56,564 bases of DNA from JAEULH01 sp963746275 (lineage in GTDB: Bacteria; Pseudomonadota; Alphaproteobacteria; Rhodospirillales; Defluviicoccaceae), in the NCBI GenBank assembly GCA_963746275.1, contig CAVVAX010000048.1:1-56564 (forward strand), written 5' to 3'. Shown piece by piece: positions 53,047 to 56,564 of this stretch. The notes below the pieces were generated by a model that was given only the letters and a program-made list of their open reading frames with translations, was not told the origin of the DNA and searched no databases. Numbering within the stretch: position 1 is the first letter of the stretch; every line of letters begins with the position of its first letter. A program made the translations under genes and the position numbers.

Positions 53047-54999
53047 TCAGGCCAGCGCTCGACGCTCCCGGGCCGGCGATGCTTCACCGCCGTCCCCGCC
53101 GGCGCGGTTCACGACCCGGACAAGATCGCCGTCCAGGCTGGCCGCCGGCAACGCCAGCAGCCGGCCGCCGCCCTCTGCCGCAACGAAGCCCAGCGCGTCA
53201 AGGACCATGGCCAGGGTGCCGTTGCGGGGCGTCGCGCGGAAGTCGATCCAGAGCCCGGTTGCCTCCGTCCCGCCCGGCGCCGTCGTCAGGTGGCGAAAGA
53301 AGGCCTGATCGAGCCGCCGCCCCTGCACCCGGCAGGAAAGCATGAACTCCTCGATGCGGATCTGCACGCCTCGCGGCGTACGGGCGGCGCCGACCGCAGC
53401 GAAGCCCACAGCGCCGTAATCGCCGTGCACGTCGGCGCAGCGGAGCACGAGCGGGCGCAGACCCGGCTCTGCAAGAAGTGCGGCGCAGGCGGCCCGGTCG
53501 TACTTGTGCCCCGAGGCGTTGAGCTGGTTGGTCCGCTGCGCCAGTTCGACGACGCGGACGAAATCCGCGGGGGCATATGGCGCGATCTCAAGCCGCGTCC
53601 GGCAGGAGCGGAGGAACGCTGTCTCGTCGCCGGCGAACGCCGACTTCTCGGCATCGCGCCGCTGGGCCACCTGATAGAGCCGCCGGCGGCCGCGGGCGGT
53701 GGCGCTGTCGCTGCCCAGAAAGCGCAAGCCGTCGAGGAGCGATGGCAGCAGTCGGGCGTCGATGCAGGCGACATCCGGCAGCGCCGCCGCGACCTCCGCC
53801 CGCTCGAAGGCGCTGTCGTCGACGAAGGCGAAGGCGTCGAGGCCGACGTTGAGCTGGGCGGCGATTTCGTCGATGGCCTGGCTCTTCGGCCCCCAGCCGA
53901 TCCTGACCGCCACGAACAGGTCGGCAATGCCGAAGCGGCGCAGGCGCTCCAGTGCCGGCTCACGGTCGTTCTTGCTGGCGACGGCGAGCAGGATGCCGCG
54001 GGCGTCAAGCTCGCGCAGGGTGCTCTCGACGCCTTCGACGAGCCGCGTTGCGCCGCCTTCGATCAGGACGCCGTGCCACAGGGTCTCGTCGAGGTCGAAG
54101 ACGACGCATTTCACCGACGGCGCTTCAGCTGCGCTCGGCGTTGCGGCGCGTATCCGGCCCTGCTCGCTCCAGGTCACGAAATCGAGGGCGAGGAACACGA
54201 GCCTTGGCGTCGAGCCCACCGGCGTCAGCGACATCTTGAACGGCAGTCCGGCGTCGGTCACCGCCCCGAACGCTTGGTGCGGGATCACATGTCGGCTGTA
54301 GCCCGGGAGGAGATGAACGGTTACGCGGAACGGCGGCGGGGCCGTGGCGGCGGAGGCGGCGGAGGCGTCGATGAGATCGAGCGCCACCCGCATTTCCAGC
54401 TCCAGCGCGACCGCCGCCTCGCCCGGGTTCTCCACCTCGATGAGGAAGGCCTCGGGCGGGGCAGGCGGCCCGTGCTCGCCGGGCGGCTTCCCCTGGCGGC
54501 GGTGCAACCGGCGGGCGTGCTTGTCGAGGGTGCGCGTCGGATCGGCCCAGAGGTTAGGCCGGCCAAGCCGCCGCGCCGTCCGGCCAATCATGCGCATCAA
54601 GGGGCTGGCCGCGTGGAGCAGCCGTTCGCGCCGGAGGAAGCTCGCAACCGGCTCCATCCGGGTGTTGCCGTTGGCCTTGAGCTTGCCCCAGCGGCGGAAC
54701 ACTAGGTCGGCGCCGTAGCCGCGCGCCGACGGGTAGCGCCGGTCCGGGAAGATCCCATAGGCGAAGCGGCGGCAGCGCCCATCGGCGCGCGCCTCGTAGA
54801 GGCCGCAGCTCGCGTAGCAGTCGGGCGCGGCGCACTCGACGCAGTGCTCGCTCCAGAACAGGAATGACATGGCGGCGATGTCGCTGCGCCGCGCCCGCTC
54901 TGGCTGCGTCACCGGGGCCGGCTGCGCCACTTGTTGCGCCACCCGGGCCGGCGCGTGCTCGCCATGCCGACGCGCATCATAAGCGTGCAACTCGAACAT
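53047..54999 (-). CDS. FkbH-like HAD-IIIC protein with N-terminal Cys cluster
   Basis: The protein has 650 residues. Near residues 50-80 a cysteine cluster, HCVECAAPDCYASCGLYEAR then DGRC, could bind Fe-S or zinc. After a region that looks structural (FRVTVHLLPGYSRHVIPHQA), the HAD-IIIC/FkbH domain begins with CVVFDLDETLWHGVLIEGGA. It continues with LLAVASKNDREPALERLRRF, FVDDSAFERAEV and the C-terminal acetyltransferase-like part (RTNQLNASGHKYDRAACAAL). FkbH proteins load glyceryl units onto carrier proteins or modify glycans. It is the first gene of the minus-strand run and is divergent from the glycosyltransferases, so a glycan role is inferred. The ATG at 54999 has GAGGCCA upstream. Confidence 0.85.
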   Translation of the reverse strand: MFELHAYDARRHGEHAPARVAQQVAQPAPVTQPERARRSDIAAMSFLFWSEHCVECAAPDCYASCGLYEARADGRCRRFAYGIFPDRRYPSARGYGADLVFRRWGKLKANGNTRMEPVASFLRRERLLHAASPLMRMIGRTARRLGRPNLWADPTRTLDKHARRLHRRQGKPPGEHGPPAPPEAFLIEVENPGEAAVALELEMRVALDLIDASAASAATAPPPFRVTVHLLPGYSRHVIPHQAFGAVTDAGLPFKMSLTPVGSTPRLVFLALDFVTWSEQGRIRAATPSAAEAPSVKCVVFDLDETLWHGVLIEGGATRLVEGVESTLRELDARGILLAVASKNDREPALERLRRFGIADLFVAVRIGWGPKSQAIDEIAAQLNVGLDAFAFVDDSAFERAEVAAALPDVACIDARLLPSLLDGLRFLGSDSATARGRRRLYQVAQRRDAEKSAFAGDETAFLRSCRTRLEIAPYAPADFVRVVELAQRTNQLNASGHKYDRAACAALLAEPGLRPLVLRCADVHGDYGAVGFAAVGAARTPRGVQIRIEEFMLSCRVQGRRLDQAFFRHLTTAPGGTEATGLWIDFRATPRNGTLAMVLDALGFVAAEGGGRLLALPAASLDGDLVRVVNRAGGDGGEASPARERRALA

Positions 55000-55288
55000 T
55001 GGCCTCGAATTGGCGCCGCCGCCCGCTCCGGCGCCGCCGCGGCGCCGCGTCTCCCGGCGGGCATCTTAGTGGTGTACCACCGGGAAAGCACGCCCCCGCC
55101 GCTCCGCACCGGCTCCGCACCCGGGCCGGAGCGGGAGCGGGAGCAGCGAAACCGCTTTCCCGCAGCTGGATGGCGCGGCTAATGTTCCGTCCAAGGCGGT
55201 GGTTGTTCTTCGCGCCCGGGCTCGCGCGCGGCACGAGGATCGATGCTCGCCCAATCGGGCCGCGGCAAGACGGCCGCGGGGGGACACC

Positions 55289-56527
55289 ATGGGCCGACGG
55301 GCGCGTCAGTACCGCCTTCTGATCTACAGCCACGACTCCTTCGGCCTCGGCCATCTCCGCCGCTGCCGCACCATCGCCCACGCCCTCGTCGGCCACCGCA
55401 CCGACATCTCGGTGCTCATCCTCTCCGGCTCGCCGATCATCGGCAGCTTCAGCTTCCGCAATCGCGTCGACTTCGTCCGCATTCCCGGCGTCATCAAGCT
55501 GCGCCGCGGCGACTACACGCCGCTCAACCTCGAGATCGGCATCGACGAGATCCTGGCGCTGCGCGCGTCCATCATCCGCAACACCGCGGAGGCCTTCAAC
55601 CCGGACCTCTTGATCGTCGACAAGGAGCCGTGGCGGGCTGCGTGGCGAGGTGCGTGCAGACGCTGGTCGCGCTGAAGGCCCGCGGCACGACCCTCGTGCT
55701 CGGCCTTCGCGACGTCATGGACGAGCCGCGCCGCTTCGCGGTGGAGTGGCAACGCAAGCGGCGCGCTGCCGGCGCTGAACGACCTCTACGACGACATCTG
55801 GATCTATGGACCGCCGGAGGTGTGCAATCCACTCTCGGCGATCGACCTGCCGGCGGCGACCGCGGCCAAGGTGCGTTACACCGGCTATCTCCGCCGGACG
55901 CGATCGCCGGCCGAGCATCCGCAGCCGGTTCCGCCGGCGCTCGCCGGCCACCCCTACCTCCTCGTCACGACCGGCGGCGGCGGCGACGGCGCCCAGCTCG
56001 TCGACTGGGTTCTGCGGGCCTATGAGGCACGCCGGACCTCGCGCTACCCGGCGCTCCTGGTCCTCGGCCCGTTTATGCGCTCGGCGATGCAGGCCGACTT
56101 CATCGCGCGGATCGACGCATCCCGAAGCAAGGGTTCGCTATCACCTTCGAGCCGCGATCGAGACCTGATGGTGAACCGCCGCCTGCGTCGTCGCCATGGG
56201 CGGCTACAACACGTTCTGCGAGATCCTGTCGTTCGACAAACCGGCGCTGATCGTGCCGCGGACGACGCCGCGCATGGAGCAGCTCCTGCGCGCCAGCCGC
56301 GCCGAGAGCCTCGGCCTGGCCGGCATGCTGGTCGAACGGCGACCGCTCGGAGGAAACGATGGCGGAACGGCTGCGCGATCTGCCGGCGCAGCCGCGGCCG
56401 TCGGCGGTGCATCTGCCGGCGCTGCTCGATGGCCTCCCGGTCATCACCGAGATGGTCGACGGCATGCTCCAGGAGTACGCGCGACGGGCCGTGCCGGCGC
56501 CTGGCCGTTGTCGGCCGGTCCGGCTGA
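55289..56527 (+). pseudogene. MurG-like (GT28-type) glycosyltransferase, frameshifted
   Basis: The ATG at 55289 (MGRRARQYRLLIYSHDSFGL, GHLRRCRTIAHALV) starts a two-lobe glycosyltransferase. The N-lobe ends with NPDLLIVDKEPW. Later segments are in other frames: LVALKARGTTLVLGLRDVMD, ATAAKVRYTGYLRRT, HPYLLVTTGGGGDGAQLVDW, then AMGGYNTFCEILSFDKPALI, VPRTTPRMEQLLRASRAESL and LPALLDGLPVITEMVDGML. At least four single-base breaks lie near 55635, 55765, 56130 and 56340. Corrected length is about 410 residues. These are probably assembly indels. It is divergent from fkbH and begins a glycan cluster. Confidence 0.75.
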
Positions 56528-56531
56528 GGCG

Positions 56532-56564
56532 ATGGCGGCTACTCCCGTCGCCTTCGTGCTCAAG
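56532..56564 (+). CDS. glycosyltransferase, N-terminal fragment cut by the window end
   Basis: The ATG at 56532 reads MAATPVAFVLK to the last base. The AFVLKGYPRLSETF-type beginning is typical of GT4-family enzymes that follow this glycosyltransferase. Only 11 codons are visible. It starts four bases after the preceding stop, so it belongs to the same operon. Confidence 0.5.
   Translation, partial: MAATPVAFVLK

Noticed and set aside
52957..54705. 582-codon plus-strand open frame opposite fkbH
   Set aside because: It is the antisense of the FkbH-like gene in a high-GC genome, with no ribosome site and no recognisable fold.

Overview
The window is about 56.5 kb of uniformly high-GC DNA. It looks like an alphaproteobacterial chromosome, most likely Rhodospirillales-like. 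The reasons are the zinc-free 41-residue L36, the long two-domain dCTP deaminase, an IalB-type protein, ChaB, PrmA, GatCA, and EPS genes paired with a b-brl_2-type outer-membrane barrel. No rRNA, tRNA, CRISPR array, phage module or plasmid origin was seen. The clear mobile DNA is one IS481-type insertion sequence and dispersed palindromic repeats.

Layout. 0-9 kb: clpB, rpmJ, gatC-gatA, the IS element, a DHA2-type exporter and glutaminase. 9.6-15 kb: dCTP deaminase, a secreted GH16 enzyme, a methyltransferase, and a frame-broken O-antigen-polymerase-like gene whose 3' part encodes an MlaC domain. 15-20 kb: a Tat-exported aldo/keto reductase, a leaderless GH46 chitosanase bracketed by a 19-bp direct repeat, a DUF6064 membrane protein, a barrel, a small lipoprotein and a four-EF-hand protein. 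20.3-27 kb: an OmpR-type two-component pair, then an EPS block with a Wzy-like polymerase, a membrane-anchored partner, a Wza-like export lipoprotein and an outer-membrane barrel. 27-32 kb: a PPP phosphatase, asparaginase, IalB, rhodanese, rlmN and trmO. 32-44 kb: housekeeping and stress genes (ChaB, ECF sigma factor, ADH, DUF4142, a TPP enzyme, pncB, a dual-specificity phosphatase, a hydrolase, prmA and uvrD). 44-49.4 kb: a cupin, an RNA helicase, DUF1264, DUF488 and a LuxR-type regulator. 49.8-56.5 kb: a minus-strand run of FkbH-like protein, a degenerate ABC protein and a cyclic-nucleotide-binding protein, divergent from a glycosyltransferase cluster that runs off the end.

Two themes dominate. 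The first is surface polysaccharide: two Wzy-like proteins, a Wza-like protein, two barrels, GH16, FkbH and glycosyltransferases. The second is envelope sensing and regulation: EF-hand plus two-component system, LuxR plus palindrome, and cNMP-binding plus ABC. The most unusual coding features are an ABC transporter-like protein whose Walker A, Walker B and H-loop residues are all non-canonical and whose nucleotide-binding domain is split by about 280 extra residues, and the Wzy-MlaC fusion.

Caution: at least a dozen otherwise well-conserved genes are broken by single-base indels, mostly between 13 and 32 kb and after 55.3 kb. The pattern fits uncorrected assembly indels better than true gene decay. 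I give the inferred full extents and mark each one.
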